A DNA stretch of 42,216 nt, from the NCBI GenBank assembly GCA_015711955.1, contig MU158686.1, positions 1 to 42,216 of the forward strand, given 5' to 3'. Made by a program: the position numbers and the translations under genes. Every line of letters starts with the position of its first letter. The stretch's first letter is position 1. The notes below the pieces were generated by a model. It made no database searches. It saw only the letters and a list, made by a program, of their open reading frames with translations, and was not told the origin of the DNA. This document shows, piece after piece, positions 24,399 to 33,553 of this stretch. Origin of the DNA: Actinomycetota bacterium (GTDB lineage Bacteria > Actinomycetota > Geothermincolia > Geothermincolales > RBG-13-55-18).

Positions 24399-26488
24399 GA
24401 TTCCTCTCGATGTATCGGGAGGGTGAACTTGAAGGAAGACCCCTCACCTATCTCGCTTTCCACCCAGATCCTTCCCCCGTGGGCCTCCACTATGCCTTTG
24501 GATATAACCAATCCCAGACCGAGTCCGCCGGCGGACCTTGCCGTGCTGGGTTCCACTTGAAAGAAAGGGGTGAAGAGCTTCCCCTGCTCGCTTTCGGGAA
24601 TTCCAGGACCGGTGTCCCTTACCTCGAACTCCACCATGCCAGGCTCCGTAGATCTTCTTGCCGACACCATAATCTCCCCCCCTTCCGGGGTGAACTTTAT
24701 GGCGTTCCCGATCAGGTTTTCCAGTACTTGGTGCACCCTCCACACGTCGGCGCTCACGGGGGGCAAGCCCTCTTCTATCTCGTATCCCAAACTTATACCG
24801 GATTGGGAGGCGCGCCCCGCATATTCGGATACGGCGTTGACCACGAGCTCATCCACAGGCGTGGGCCACTTCTCTCCCACAAGCCTGCCCTCCTGAAGCC
24901 TGGACATGTCCAGTAGGTCGTTGATTATCTTGGTCATCTGGTCAGCCCTGGCGTTGATGATCTTCATCTTCTCCAGCTGGAAGGGAGTGAGTTCCCCCAG
25001 CTCTCCGTACATGAAGGCATCAGCGTATCCTTTTATGATGGAAAGGGGGGTCCTAAGCTCGTGGGAGGCGATGGCTATAAAGTCCGACTTCATCTTGTCC
25101 AGCGTGGACAACTCGCGGTAGGCCTTTTCCAAGACCTCCTGACTCCTTTCCACCATGGCCTCCAGCCTCCTTCTTTCGGTTAGGTCGTGGGCGATGCCCA
25201 CTATACCCATGAAGCGGCCGGAGCGAAAGATGGGAGCCGAACTGATCTGCACGGGTACCGACTCCCCGTCGACCCTCTTCAAAAGAGTCTCGAAGAAAAC
25301 CCTTTCTCCCTTACGGCGCAGGTCGAGCATCTGGGAGACCTTCTCCCTCTCCTCCGGAGGAACGATGTCCAGCGGGGTCAGGCCATAGAGCTCGTCGGGC
25401 TTGTCCAGCCCCAGGATCTCGAGAAATCTCTGGTTGCAGAAGGAGAACCTGGTCTCCTCGTCCAGGGCATAAAAGCCGTCGTTCAGGCTTTCAATGAGCA
25501 TGTTGAGGTAGTCAGTGGTCTCGGAGAGCTTCCTTTCCAGTCGCACGTATTCGGTGACGTCCTCGTAGAGGAGTAGGGCTTCCCGGAAGTTGCCGTTCTC
25601 GTCGGTAATGGGATATAGCCTGACCCGATGGTAATAGTCCTTTTCCCCGACCCTCTGGTGGACCCTGGACTGCTCGAAGGCCTTGCCCTCCACCAAAACT
25701 CGGTGCAAGATGTGTTTCCAGTCGGCCCGGAACTCCCGTGGAACGATGTCCAGAGCGGCTGGGGCTTCCCCCTCGGAAAGGTTCCTGGCGCACACCTTGC
25801 CTATCCATTCCTGCATCTGTAAGTTGCAACGGATAACCCTGAAGTTCTTGTCCAGCACCGCAATCTTCACGGGGACTGACTCGAAGACCCCCGATTCCCT
25901 CTCCTTGGCCTCCAGCAAGGCCATGTACTCGGCCTCGGGTGCTGAGACGTCTTCCAGTGAGACCAAAAAAACCCTTTTTCCCGCCATGGACTCGTTCAAG
26001 GGGTTAATCCATACGCGGAAAGCCCCCATTCGGTTCTCGTGGAAGAACCTCACGGTCTTGGAGATGGAGGAACCTTCCGTTTCCTGCGAGGATAGCGCCT
26101 CTTCCCAGGCACGGAAATAAGGGGGGAGGAAGAGCTCGGAAAGAGTCTTGCCCTCAGGGTCTATATCCCATCCTCTCCAAGCCCGCAACATGCGTCTCGC
26201 AGCGGAGTTGGCGGCAAGAGTCAAGCCCTCATCGTCCACGAGGAAGCTGGGAAGAGGAAACGAATCCAACGCGATGACATCGCGATCGCTCCCCCTTTTC
26301 GCTCGTCGCTGGTGAGCAGAAGCGGAGAAGACGATTTGCAAAACGAGCAGCACAAAGCAGAGAGAAGAGCAAGCGGCGGAAGCGAGCGCCTTGCCCGCGG
26401 TTGCCAATGCGACAGAGGCCATCGCCAGGGAAGAGCAGGCATATAGCGTTATGGGAAGACGTTGGGTGAAACGCTGTCGCATGCCCAT
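24395..26488 (-). CDS. Membrane-anchored PAS histidine kinase
   Basis: This sensor kinase of 697 residues has two N-terminal membrane helices (about 13-60), then three PAS-type modules (about 75-180, 200-320 and 335-450). The HisKA domain has the phosphorylated His in [15 protein letters not shown], and the ATPase domain has [25 protein letters not shown] and [22 protein letters not shown] 26488 overlaps the upstream stop in TGATG and has GGAGGGGGAAGG before it; a longer frame from 26536 would overlap that gene by 49 bases. The PAS domains lie on the cytoplasmic side. Its natural partner may be the receiver at 27171. Confidence 0.92.
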   Translation of the reverse strand: MGMRQRFTQRLPITLYACSSLAMASVALATAGKALASAACSSLCFVLLVLQIVFSASAHQRRAKRGSDRDVIALDSFPLPSFLVDDEGLTLAANSAARRMLRAWRGWDIDPEGKTLSELFLPPYFRAWEEALSSQETEGSSISKTVRFFHENRMGAFRVWINPLNESMAGKRVFLVSLEDVSAPEAEYMALLEAKERESGVFESVPVKIAVLDKNFRVIRCNLQMQEWIGKVCARNLSEGEAPAALDIVPREFRADWKHILHRVLVEGKAFEQSRVHQRVGEKDYYHRVRLYPITDENGNFREALLLYEDVTEYVRLERKLSETTDYLNMLIESLNDGFYALDEETRFSFCNQRFLEILGLDKPDELYGLTPLDIVPPEEREKVSQMLDLRRKGERVFFETLLKRVDGESVPVQISSAPIFRSGRFMGIVGIAHDLTERRRLEAMVERSQEVLEKAYRELSTLDKMKSDFIAIASHELRTPLSIIKGYADAFMYGELGELTPFQLEKMKIINARADQMTKIINDLLDMSRLQEGRLVGEKWPTPVDELVVNAVSEYAGRASQSGISLGYEIEEGLPPVSADVWRVHQVLENLIGNAIKFTPEGGEIMVSARRSTEPGMVEFEVRDTGPGIPESEQGKLFTPFFQVEPSTARSAGGLGLGLVISKGIVEAHGGRIWVESEIGEGSSFKFTLPIHREES

Positions 26489-26841
26489 CACCCTTCCCCC
26501 TCCGGATGTGATAATTCCTTCCAAATCCACTTCCAATATTTAGCAGTAGGGTAGAGGGCGACGGTCAGCCCCAGCGCCGAAGGCAGGCCAGCCACTAGTA
26601 TTTTTGCTATGAACAACCCCTCGTGTGTCGATTCTGAAAGGATATTTCTTCCCCCAAGAAGGATGATCCAATATACGGGAAGCGGAAGCAATAGAAGAAG
26701 AACGGAAACGAGGTAAAGATGATGATACGGGGGCATCTCCAGAGCCTTCCCCAATCTCTTTCCCATGCTCCGCAGCAACATGAGCAATAGAGCCAGAGCC
26801 AGATGGCCTGAGATGTACAATAAAGCGGAAAGGTAAACCAT
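26488..26841 (-). CDS. Small membrane protein, function unknown
   Basis: These 117 residues carry three hydrophobic segments: [40 protein letters not shown], and [21 protein letters not shown] positively charged Arg/Lys loop follows the first, and the C-terminus is short and tryptophan-rich. No known family is recognised. It starts one base after the gene before it and overlaps the kinase start. A role as a sensor or accessory subunit of the kinase is inferred from operon position only. Confidence 0.7.
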   Translation of the reverse strand: MVYLSALLYISGHLALALLLMLLRSMGKRLGKALEMPPYHHLYLVSVLLLLLPLPVYWIILLGGRNILSESTHEGLFIAKILVAGLPSALGLTVALYPTAKYWKWIWKELSHPEGEG

Positions 26842-26842
26842 C

Positions 26843-27145
26843 TTATTTCAGCATGATACCTCTTAATCTCCAAGTGACCGCGAGCAAGAAAATTCCCGCC
26901 AATGCAGGCCAAACGGAGAAAAGAAACCTGTCCGCCATAGTGTAGGTAGTGATGGCAAAAAGCCCGTTACTGAAAGCCAAGAGCAAGAAGGCGATGGGCA
27001 AAAGGAAAAGCAGGGCACGGCCGCCGAACTTCCGCTCCGCCAGCCTGCCTATGCCGTAAACGTACACCAGTATGAAGGCCGCGACGGACGTGCTGTAGAA
27101 CCAAAGGAACAGGGAAAGGGACCTCCACCAGTGGATGGCTCTCAT
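26843..27145 (-). CDS. Small membrane protein, function unknown
   Basis: These 100 residues carry three hydrophobic segments: FLWFYSTSVAAFILVYVYGI, LLFLLPIAFLLLAFSNGLFA and FSVWPALAGIFLLAVTW, with a basic loop (GRLAERKFGGR) after the first. No family recognised. GGGAGGAAG lies about 10 bases before the ATG. It forms a pair with the next gene (one base apart) and could form a two-subunit membrane complex with it; that is inference. Confidence 0.7.
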   Translation of the reverse strand: MRAIHWWRSLSLFLWFYSTSVAAFILVYVYGIGRLAERKFGGRALLFLLPIAFLLLAFSNGLFAITTYTMADRFLFSVWPALAGIFLLAVTWRLRGIMLK

Positions 27146-27170
27146 CTCGCGACTTCCTCCCAGGAAGCCC

Positions 27171-27563
27171 TCAACTTACCCCACCCGCTCGCTTTTCCTC
27201 GAGGATGCGCCTCACCTCGCCCAGCAGCTCTTGTTTGCTGAAGGGCTTAGTGATGTAGCCCGCTGCCTTCATGACCGAAAGGCCTATCATCTTGTCTATG
27301 TTTTGCGTCCTTGCGGTTATGAAGGCTACAGGTATGTTCCTCGCTTCGGGGTCCTCTTTAATCCTCCTGAGCACCTCCCATCCGTCTATTTTGGGCATCA
27401 TGATGTCCAGGAGAATCAAGTCAGGCTTTTCCGCGAAGGTCTTCTCGAGTGCTTCTTCCCCAGAGAAGGCGGAAAGGGTCGTGTAGCCAGCGTTGTTGAG
27501 GAAGAGTTGAATCAGTTCCACCATCTCCCTGTCGTCGTCGACCACCAGGATCTTGGCCGTCAA
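27171..27563 (-). CDS. Single-domain response regulator
   Basis: This stand-alone receiver of about 130 residues has acidic residues VVDDDREM, phospho-acceptor in LILLDIMMPKIDGWEVLRRI, Thr in AFITARTQ and Lys in ITKPFSKQELL. It has no output domain, so it probably signals by protein contact. A TTG start at 27563 has GGGGAGG eight bases upstream and gives the typical MTAKILVVDDD start; GTG at 27572 lies too close to that site. It sits between the KaiC-like gene and the membrane genes of the kinase operon. Confidence 0.9.
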   Translation of the reverse strand: MTAKILVVDDDREMVELIQLFLNNAGYTTLSAFSGEEALEKTFAEKPDLILLDIMMPKIDGWEVLRRIKEDPEARNIPVAFITARTQNIDKMIGLSVMKAAGYITKPFSKQELLGEVRRILEEKRAGGVS

Positions 27564-27577
27564 AACCCACACCTCCC

Positions 27578-28366
27578 CTATTCCCCCGTGCGAGGCTTTT
27601 TGCCGAAAACCTCCATGAAGGCTTCCAGCCCCCTTTTGCTCGGCGTCCCAGAAAGTATCCCCTCGCGGTCCGCGAAAGGCTCTCCCACCCTGATCCCTTC
27701 CCCGGTGATAACGTATTCCCTTATGCTCCTGTCATGTTGGCTGGCCCGCTGCTTGAGGACCAGGAGCGCCCTTCGGATGGAGGAGTCTAGCTCTACGTAA
27801 CGAAGAAGGATCACCGTGTCCACCAGGTAGGATATGCCGTGCTGGGCAGCGGACACCTCACCAGTGATCTCCACGTCCTCTTGGGTTACAAAAGCGGTGA
27901 GATCGTGCCTCAAAAGGGAGTTGATGAAGGCGTAGGATATTTCGCGCAGGGCTATGGGGTCTCGGGTCACTCTCTCTAGGTGGCTTATGGAGTCGACCAA
28001 GATACGGCGGGCCCCCGTTTCGTGAACCAAGGCATCCAGGATCCCCCCCGCTCTCTGGGCTTCCCGGTAGAAGACCTCGGGGGAAGTGAAGACTAACTTT
28101 ACAAGGCCCTTCTTTTCCAGGTCGGACAGGTCTATCCCGATAGATCGGGCGTCCCGGATCATCTTGTGGGGGAACTGTTCGAAGGTGACCACGATCCCGG
28201 GTTCCTCGTGCACCCTGGCACCTTCGGCGATGAAATGAAGGCCAAACCCGGTCTTTCCGGTTCCGGGCGCTCCTTTTATGAGGGTGACCGATCCCCTGAA
28301 AACCCCGCCCCCCAGCATTTGGTCCAGTCCGCCTATGCCGGTGGAAACCCTTTCCACTGATGACAC
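27578..28366 (-). CDS. KaiC/RAD55-like RecA-superfamily ATPase
   Basis: This single-domain KaiC-type ATPase shows RVSTGIGGLDQMLGGG, Walker A KGAPGTGKTG (31-40), a Walker B strand RRILVDSISHLERV and the central EQFPHKMIRDARS region. I start it at GTG 28366 (262 residues), after GGAAGGCGGGG, because the upstream extension holds inverted repeats and no conserved sequence; an in-frame ATG at 28582 would give 334 residues. In other bacteria such proteins cluster with two-component genes and may act as ATP-driven signalling switches. It is probably the first gene of the six-gene minus-strand operon. Confidence 0.85.
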   Translation of the reverse strand: MSSVERVSTGIGGLDQMLGGGVFRGSVTLIKGAPGTGKTGFGLHFIAEGARVHEEPGIVVTFEQFPHKMIRDARSIGIDLSDLEKKGLVKLVFTSPEVFYREAQRAGGILDALVHETGARRILVDSISHLERVTRDPIALREISYAFINSLLRHDLTAFVTQEDVEITGEVSAAQHGISYLVDTVILLRYVELDSSIRRALLVLKQRASQHDRSIREYVITGEGIRVGEPFADREGILSGTPSKRGLEAFMEVFGKKPRTGE

Positions 28367-28690
28367 TTTCCCCGCCTTCCCGTTAATAGCTGACCCTGCA
28401 ACGGACCCTCTTCGACTTGCGTATATTATTCCTCGCCGACAAGGCCCCATTCCTTCCGGGCCTTGAAAGTATTTTACATCACGCGGCCATAGCAGTTGGC
28501 TCATCGTAGGAATGCGCTTCGCCCCAAAGGCCGACCTCGCTTTTTCGTCAAAAAAGACGCACAAGCAAGTCTGCAGCTTCACCGGAACTCACCCGAGTCC
28601 GGGGGCCATCCCAACGGTGAAGGCCACGGCGCCAGAGGAGGGGATCGTCAGGAGGAACCCCCGGTTAATCAGCTTGCGCCTCCGCACCGT
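28367..28690 (-). promoter_or_regulatory. Structured leader or control region upstream of the KaiC-like gene
   Basis: This gap holds two strong inverted repeats. CAAGGCCC (28440-28447) pairs perfectly with GGGCCTTG (28458-28465), with a 10-base loop. CTTCACCG (28577-28584) pairs with CGGTGAAG (28615-28622) around an inner six-pair hairpin (GGAACTC with GAGTCC, one bulge). TAAAAT on the minus strand at about 28474-28479 is a possible -10. No riboswitch class was recognised. The region also separates the divergent SRP RNA promoter. Confidence 0.4.
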
Positions 28691-28692
28691 GA

Positions 28693-28698
28693 TATACT
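28693..28698 (+). promoter_or_regulatory. -10 box of the SRP RNA promoter
   Basis: TATACT lies six bases before the predicted 5' end of the SRP RNA at 28704-28705. No convincing -35 was found at 16-18 bases upstream; an out-of-spacing TTGCGC is present at 28675. Confidence 0.55.
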
Positions 28699-28703
28699 TA
28701 ACC

Positions 28704-28980
28704 GTGTGATCGTGCTAGGCGGGGAGCTAGCGGTGCCCTGTACCCGCAATCCGCTATAGCGGGGCCGAATTCCCGACTGAGGCCCTTCGGTTTTCGGTAT
28801 GCGCTCGGGCAAGTGGTGATGAAGGATGGGTCCTGCGCAACGGGATCTTGCGAACCCCGTCAGGTCCGGAAGGAAGCAGCGGTAAGCAAGTTCTCCCGTG
28901 TGCCGCAGACCAACCTGTCCGGAGCCAACTACCCGGGTGGCGCCGGGGACCGGGGGTCGAAGGAGGGTGCACGATCACAC
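28704..28980 (+). ncRNA. ffs: Signal recognition particle RNA, large bacterial type (with Alu domain)
   Basis: The sequence matches the B. subtilis type of scRNA across both domains. The Alu-like 5' domain has GTGCTAGGCGGGGAGCTAGC, GGTGCCCTGTACCCGCAATC and CCGCTATAGCGGGGCCGAAT. Domain IV carries GTCAGGTCCGGAAGGAAGCA preceded by GGGTCCTGCGCAACGGGATC. The ends are set by a perfect 12-pair helix between GTGTGATCGTGC (28704-28715) and GCACGATCACAC (28969-28980). About 277 nt fits the family. It binds Ffh to target membrane proteins and precedes dnaX, a common Gram-positive location. Confidence 0.96.
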
Positions 28981-29007
28981 GCTTTATTTATGTCCTGAGG
29001 GCAACCA

Positions 29008-29032
29008 CCCCCACCACGGGCAGGGGGATTTT
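29008..29032 (+). terminator. Weak terminator-like hairpin after the SRP RNA
   Basis: CCCCC (29008-29012) can pair with GGGGG (29023-29027), followed by ATTTT. The stem is short and the T-run only four bases, so read-through into dnaX is likely. Confidence 0.35.
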
Positions 29033-29053
29033 GGGACTCGAAGTGCGTTTCAG

Positions 29054-29091
29054 CAGTCAAGGCTCAAGACGAACAGTCAAGGCTCAAGACG
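29054..29091 (+). repeat. Tandem direct repeat just upstream of dnaX
   Basis: CAGTCAAGGCTCAAGACG occurs exactly at 29054-29071 and 29074-29091, a 20-base period. The second copy abuts the GGGAGGAG ribosome site of dnaX. No coding function is evident. Confidence 0.9.
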
Positions 29092-29100
29092 GGAGGAGAG

Positions 29101-30945
29101 GTGGCATACGTATCGCTTTACCGCCGCTGGAGGCCCCAGACCTTCGAGGACATTGTGGGCCAGGAGTACGTCACCAAGACCTTGGTGAATTCGCTGAAAA
29201 GCGGCAACTTCGTCCACGCCTATCTTTTCGCAGGCCCTCGGGGCACGGGCAAGACCACCACCGCTCGGGTGTTGGCCAAGGCCCTCAACTGCGAGAACGG
29301 ACCCAGCCCAGAGCCATGCAACTCGTGCTTGTCTTGCCAGGAGATCACCGAGGGCACCTCCTTAGACGTGGTGGAGATTGACGCCGCCTCCAACCGGGGG
29401 ATCGATGACATAAGGGAACTCCGGGAAAGGGTTTTATTCAAGCCAGCTCGGGGAAGGGTCAAGGTTTACATACTGGATGAGGCTCACATGCTCACCACCG
29501 AGGCGGCCAACGCCTTCCTCAAGATGCTGGAAGAACCCCCCGAACACGTGGTTTTCGTAATGGCCACCACTGAACCCCACAGGATGCCGCCAACCATCCT
29601 ATCGCGCTGCCAGAGATACGATTTTCGCAGCGTTCCCTCACCGCTTTTGGCCGATTACATGGCGAAAGTATGCCAGAAGGAGGGAGTGGAAGCGGAAGAA
29701 GGAGCCTTGCGGCTTATTGCCCGTCGCGCCAGGGGTTCGGTGAGGGACGGCTTGGTGCTGTTGGAACAGGCGGTTCTTTATGGGGAAGGAAAGGTCACCG
29801 AAAAGGAGGTGGCAGGGCTTCTGGGATTGAGCGGGGCTGACTACGCCCTTCGCTTGGGGGCCTGTCTGGCGGACGGTAGGGCGGATGAGGCCATAGCATT
29901 GGTGGAGAGGATCTACGAGGAGGGACGGGATCTGCTGCAGGCCTCGAGGGAGCTGCAAGAGCATCTCAGGCGCCTTCTCCTTCTCAACTTCGCAGACCTT
30001 CGGGCCGAGGAGCTGGAGGTGGACCCCGAGTGGCTGGAGGAGATGAAGAGACAGGCCACCCGGTTGGGACCAGTCCGGCTGGTGCACGGGGTTAGAGTCC
30101 TACAGGAAGTCATCAGGGAAATACCCCATTCCTCTTACCCGCGGATAGTCTTGGAAAGTTCTTTGGTGGAGATCATGCACCCGGAGTTGGGCTCCGTCCC
30201 CTCATCCTTGGCAAGCAGGCTGGAGGTTCTTGAGAAGAGAATCGAAGAGCGGCTCGGGGCTGGTTCCCGGAGGATGGAAAAAGATGATGAGACCTTGTCT
30301 GAGGGAGTCAAGGGAAAAGGGGAACGCATCATGGCTGAAAAACCTGCGACTCTCCACGAAACACGGGAGGTTACCATAAAGCCCGAAGCCGCCGGGGAGG
30401 CGGAAATATCGCCGAGTCGGCAAGCCCCCGAGGCTCATTTTGACAAGTCCGAGGATTACATCTCGGTGGACATCCAAACGGTTAGAAGGGCATGGCACAG
30501 GATTAGGGAGAGGGTCAAGGAAAAAAAGGTAGTCACTCACGCCTTTTTGTTGGAAGGGAGGCCTGTGGCGGTGGAGGGCGGCCAGTTGGTGTTGGCCTTC
30601 CCTCAGGATCGATCATTCCACCAGGGAGAAATGGAAAAAGATGCCAACAAAACCGTGCTGGAGGAGGCATTGCTGGAGGTTTTGGGGGTGCGCCTTTCGG
30701 TCAGGACCGTCCTGGAGAAAAACCCGGTGAGCGGGATGGCACCGGCCCCGTCAAAACAAGGAGTCCCAGCCCGACAAGGGATTCGGTTGCCGAAGAGACC
30801 CCAAGGGGAAGAGTTCGATGTGCCGGAGGAGGAAACTTCCTCCGGGAAGGAGGATCCGGCAGAACTTATCCGTGAGGTCTTGGGAGGAAGGTTGGTGGAG
30901 GAAAAGGAGGAAAAACTCTCCGGACAAAACGGAGGTGACCCATGA
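29101..30945 (+). CDS. dnaX: DNA polymerase III subunits gamma/tau
   Basis: DnaX is the clamp-loader ATPase. The 614-residue protein opens with [20 protein letters not shown], then Walker [15 protein letters not shown] and a zinc site ([17 protein letters not shown], four Cys). DEAH in [10 protein letters not shown], the sensor/arginine-finger region [10 protein letters not shown] and the lid domain follow. A variable, charged tail (about 360-614) may bind polymerase. GTG 29101 follows GGAGGAGAG. A programmed gamma-frameshift site is not obvious. It overlaps ybaB by four bases. Confidence 0.97.
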   Translation: MAYVSLYRRWRPQTFEDIVGQEYVTKTLVNSLKSGNFVHAYLFAGPRGTGKTTTARVLAKALNCENGPSPEPCNSCLSCQEITEGTSLDVVEIDAASNRGIDDIRELRERVLFKPARGRVKVYILDEAHMLTTEAANAFLKMLEEPPEHVVFVMATTEPHRMPPTILSRCQRYDFRSVPSPLLADYMAKVCQKEGVEAEEGALRLIARRARGSVRDGLVLLEQAVLYGEGKVTEKEVAGLLGLSGADYALRLGACLADGRADEAIALVERIYEEGRDLLQASRELQEHLRRLLLLNFADLRAEELEVDPEWLEEMKRQATRLGPVRLVHGVRVLQEVIREIPHSSYPRIVLESSLVEIMHPELGSVPSSLASRLEVLEKRIEERLGAGSRRMEKDDETLSEGVKGKGERIMAEKPATLHETREVTIKPEAAGEAEISPSRQAPEAHFDKSEDYISVDIQTVRRAWHRIRERVKEKKVVTHAFLLEGRPVAVEGGQLVLAFPQDRSFHQGEMEKDANKTVLEEALLEVLGVRLSVRTVLEKNPVSGMAPAPSKQGVPARQGIRLPKRPQGEEFDVPEEETSSGKEDPAELIREVLGGRLVEEKEEKLSGQNGGDP

Positions 30946-31256
30946 ACGGCGGACTTCAAAAGATGATCAAACAGGCACAAAAACTGCAAAAGCAGATGCT
31001 CGAGGCCCAGGAGGCGCTGGCCCAGGAGAGGGTGGAAGGCACCGCGGGGGGAGGTATGGTAAAGGTGGTTGCCGATGGCCAGCAGAACGTGCTGGAGATA
31101 AGCATCGACCCTCAAGTGGTGGACCCCGAGGACGTGGAAATGCTGGAAGACCTGGTGCTGGCAGCGGTTTCCGATGCGCTGCGCAAATCCCGGGAATTGG
31201 CGGAGGAAAAACTCGGGGCATTCACCAAGGGATTTAAAATCCCTGGCCTGATGTAG
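30942..31256 (+). CDS. ybaB: YbaB/EbfC nucleoid-associated protein
   Basis: This 104-residue dimeric DNA-binding protein has the helix [20 protein letters not shown], the beta core [17 protein letters not shown] and [20 protein letters not shown], and a C-terminal helix. ATG lies inside the dnaX stop (ATGA). dnaX-ybaB-recR is a widespread operon. Confidence 0.95.
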   Translation: MNGGLQKMIKQAQKLQKQMLEAQEALAQERVEGTAGGGMVKVVADGQQNVLEISIDPQVVDPEDVEMLEDLVLAAVSDALRKSRELAEEKLGAFTKGFKIPGLM

Positions 31257-31366
31257 AGGATCGGAAAAGACACTAAAAGACACTTGGCCTTTCAAAACCC
31301 TTTTCGTGTAGGGTCTTGAATTGGGTTAGGGAACTGAGGAGCGAACATCTCTGATAAGGAGGCGCA

Positions 31367-31963
31367 TTGATATACCCGGGTCCAGTGGCGAAATTGGTGG
31401 AGGAGTTGGAAAAGCTTCCCGGAGTGGGCCCGAGGACCGCACAGCGATTGGCCTTCCACTTGCTCAAGGTGCCCAAGGAGGAAGCACTCGCTTTGGCCAA
31501 GGCCATTGTGGAAGCCAGGGAAAAGGTGTCCCACTGTTCCCGTTGCTTCAACCTGGCGGAAGGAGAACTGTGCGAGTATTGCTCGGATCCGAGGAGGGAC
31601 ACAAAGGTTATATGTGTGGTGGAAAGGCCTCAGGACATAGTGGCTTTGGAGAAGACCGGCGAGCACCGGGGCTTGTACCACGTCTTGGGCGGGGCCATCT
31701 CACCCATAGATGGAATAGGCCCCGACGACCTCAGAATCAGGGAGCTCCTGGAAAGGGTGAGACAAGAAGGAGCGGTGGAGCTCATCGTGGCCACTAACCC
31801 GAGGGTGGAAGGAGAAGCCACCGCCCTTTACATCGCCGACCTATTCCGTCCGTTAGGGGTTCGAGTGACCAGGATTGCCAGCGGCCTTCCGGTGGGCGGG
31901 GATTTGGAATACGCCGACGAGATTACCCTGGGGCGAGCCCTCCGAGGCAGAAGGGAGATCTGA
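31367..31963 (+). CDS. recR: Recombination protein RecR
   Basis: RecR forms a ring that, with RecO and RecF, loads RecA. The 198 residues contain a helix-hairpin-helix (KLPGVGPRTAQRLAFHLL), the C4 zinc finger (CSRCFNLAEGELCEYC), a Toprim domain (VICVVERPQDIVALE, YHVLGGAISPIDGIGPDDL) and the C-terminal RIASGLPVGGDLEYADE. Translation most likely starts with TTG at 31367; AAGGAGG sits four bases upstream and no ATG or GTG is near. The gap from ybaB is 110 bases. Confidence 0.96.
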   Translation: MIYPGPVAKLVEELEKLPGVGPRTAQRLAFHLLKVPKEEALALAKAIVEAREKVSHCSRCFNLAEGELCEYCSDPRRDTKVICVVERPQDIVALEKTGEHRGLYHVLGGAISPIDGIGPDDLRIRELLERVRQEGAVELIVATNPRVEGEATALYIADLFRPLGVRVTRIASGLPVGGDLEYADEITLGRALRGRREI

Positions 31964-32250
31964 AGGGCTCACGGCGGACTAGACGGATGCGTGAGGGATC
32001 GTACTCTCCTCGGACCACTGCGTAATCTCCGTCACCTTGGCGGTAAAGGGTTGGGGCACTGGATGAAGGACAACCACCCTGCCATAATGTTAGGATAAAC
32101 TCCACCTCCGATCTCGTGAGGGACGGAGAGGTACGGGAACTGAAGAGGCACACTACAAGCACAGGCGATCGCCTCGGAGGAATTTGGTGGGCCGCTGCGA
32201 GTAAGCGTCGAGTTAAAGGAGCGCGTTTCGCCGGAGGAGGTCGAGAAAAG
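31964..32250. other. Leader region before lysC
   Basis: This is a 287-base non-coding stretch. It contains a 12-base palindrome AGGCGATCGCCT at 32163-32174 and CATAAT (a possible -10) near 32082. It lacks the conserved core of the lysine riboswitch, so lysine control through that class is not supported. An open frame extends upstream of lysC to 32116 but shows no aspartokinase homology. Confidence 0.35.
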
Positions 32251-33483
32251 GTGTCCCTTGTGGTTCAGAAATACGGCGGGACTTCAGTGGCGGACACCGA
32301 AAAGATAAAGAACGTGGCCCGCAGGGTGGTGGCCACGCGGGAGAAAGGCCATCAGGTAGTGGTGGTCATCTCCGCCTTGGGGGATACCACCGACCGCCTA
32401 TTGGAGCTGGCTCACAGCATCTCAAGGCGCCCTCCCGCCCGAGAACTGGACATGCTCCTCTCCACCGGGGAGCAAATATCAGTGGCCTTGCTTTCCATGG
32501 CCATCCACGAACTCGGCCACGATGCCATATCATTCACCGGCGCCCAGGTAGGCCTCATCACCGACAGCACCCATACAAAGGCTAAAATCCTGAGGGTGGA
32601 AGGCGGGAGTATCGAGGACAGCCTTCGGCAAGGGAAGATAGTGATAGTAGCAGGCTTTCAAGGGGTGACGGTGGACAACCAGATAACCACCCTGGGCCGG
32701 GGCGGATCGGACACCACCGCAGTGGCCCTGGCCGCCGCCTTGGGCGCCGAGGTATGCGAGATCTACACCGACGTGGACGGGGTTTTCACGGCGGATCCCA
32801 GGTTGGTGCCGGAGGCGCGCAAGATACCAAGGCTTTCCTATGAGGAGATGCTGGAAATGGCCGCCACTGGAGCCAAGGTACTGCAGCTCAGGAGCGTGGA
32901 GTTTGCCAGGAACTACGGGGTGGTGATCCACGTGAGGTCCAGTTTTCACGAGGGCGAGGGCACTTGGATAGTGCCCGCAGAAGAGAGCATGGAGAGGGCC
33001 ATCATAAGCGGGGTGACCCACGAACTGGGGGAGGCGAAGGTCACCGTGCAGGATGTGCCCGACCGACCGGGAGTAGCGGCATCGCTGTTTAGGGCTCTTG
33101 CCGATGCCAACATCAACGTGGACATGATCATCCAGAACGTGAGCGAGGATAACCGCACCTCCATTTCCTTCACGGTAATGAAGGAGGATGCGGAAAAGGC
33201 GGCCCAGATCAGCCGCGAGGTGGCGGAGAGGTTGGGGGCCAGTGGCGTGACGGTGGATGACGGCATCGCCAAGGTGAGCTTGGTGGGCGCAGGAATGAAG
33301 ACCCACCCCGGCGTGGCCGCACAGATGTTCGAGGCCTTGGCGGAAAGGGGTATCAACATCGAGATGATAAGTACCTCCACCATCAAGATAAGTTGCGTGG
33401 TCCGGGCGGACCGGGTGGAGGAGGCGGTAAGGGCCATCCACAGCAAGTTCGGGTTGGAAAAGGGCGTGGTGTTCAGGGAGTGA
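32251..33483 (+). CDS. lysC: Aspartate kinase
   Basis: This enzyme phosphorylates aspartate, the first step to lysine, threonine, methionine and diaminopimelate. The 410-residue protein has [50 protein letters not shown] and [18 protein letters not shown] in the kinase domain, and two ACT domains (about 265-340 and 345-410). GTG 32251 is chosen because GGAGGAGG lies 10 bases upstream and the sequence then begins like the family. An internal ATG at 32989 may start a separate beta subunit (see next). Confidence 0.96.
   Translation: MSLVVQKYGGTSVADTEKIKNVARRVVATREKGHQVVVVISALGDTTDRLLELAHSISRRPPARELDMLLSTGEQISVALLSMAIHELGHDAISFTGAQVGLITDSTHTKAKILRVEGGSIEDSLRQGKIVIVAGFQGVTVDNQITTLGRGGSDTTAVALAAALGAEVCEIYTDVDGVFTADPRLVPEARKIPRLSYEEMLEMAATGAKVLQLRSVEFARNYGVVIHVRSSFHEGEGTWIVPAEESMERAIISGVTHELGEAKVTVQDVPDRPGVAASLFRALADANINVDMIIQNVSEDNRTSISFTVMKEDAEKAAQISREVAERLGASGVTVDDGIAKVSLVGAGMKTHPGVAAQMFEALAERGINIEMISTSTIKISCVVRADRVEEAVRAIHSKFGLEKGVVFRE
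32989..33483 (+). other. Possible in-frame beta subunit of aspartate kinase
   Basis: ATG 32989, codon 247 of lysC, is preceded by AGAAGAGAG, and it begins [20 protein letters not shown]. Corynebacterium and Bacillus aspartokinases of this type make a regulatory beta subunit from an equivalent internal start. The ribosome site here is weak, so this rests mostly on family knowledge. Confidence 0.4.
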
Positions 33484-33553
33484 AGAAGGCGACTTGCAAC
33501 GGTAACTCATGGCCTAACAAGGACTTGGAGCATGCGAGCTCGAGGTGAGGGAC

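Noticed and set aside
31964-32250. Lysine riboswitch before lysC
   Set aside because: The conserved lysine-binding core segments are not present; only a short palindrome and a possible -10 are seen.
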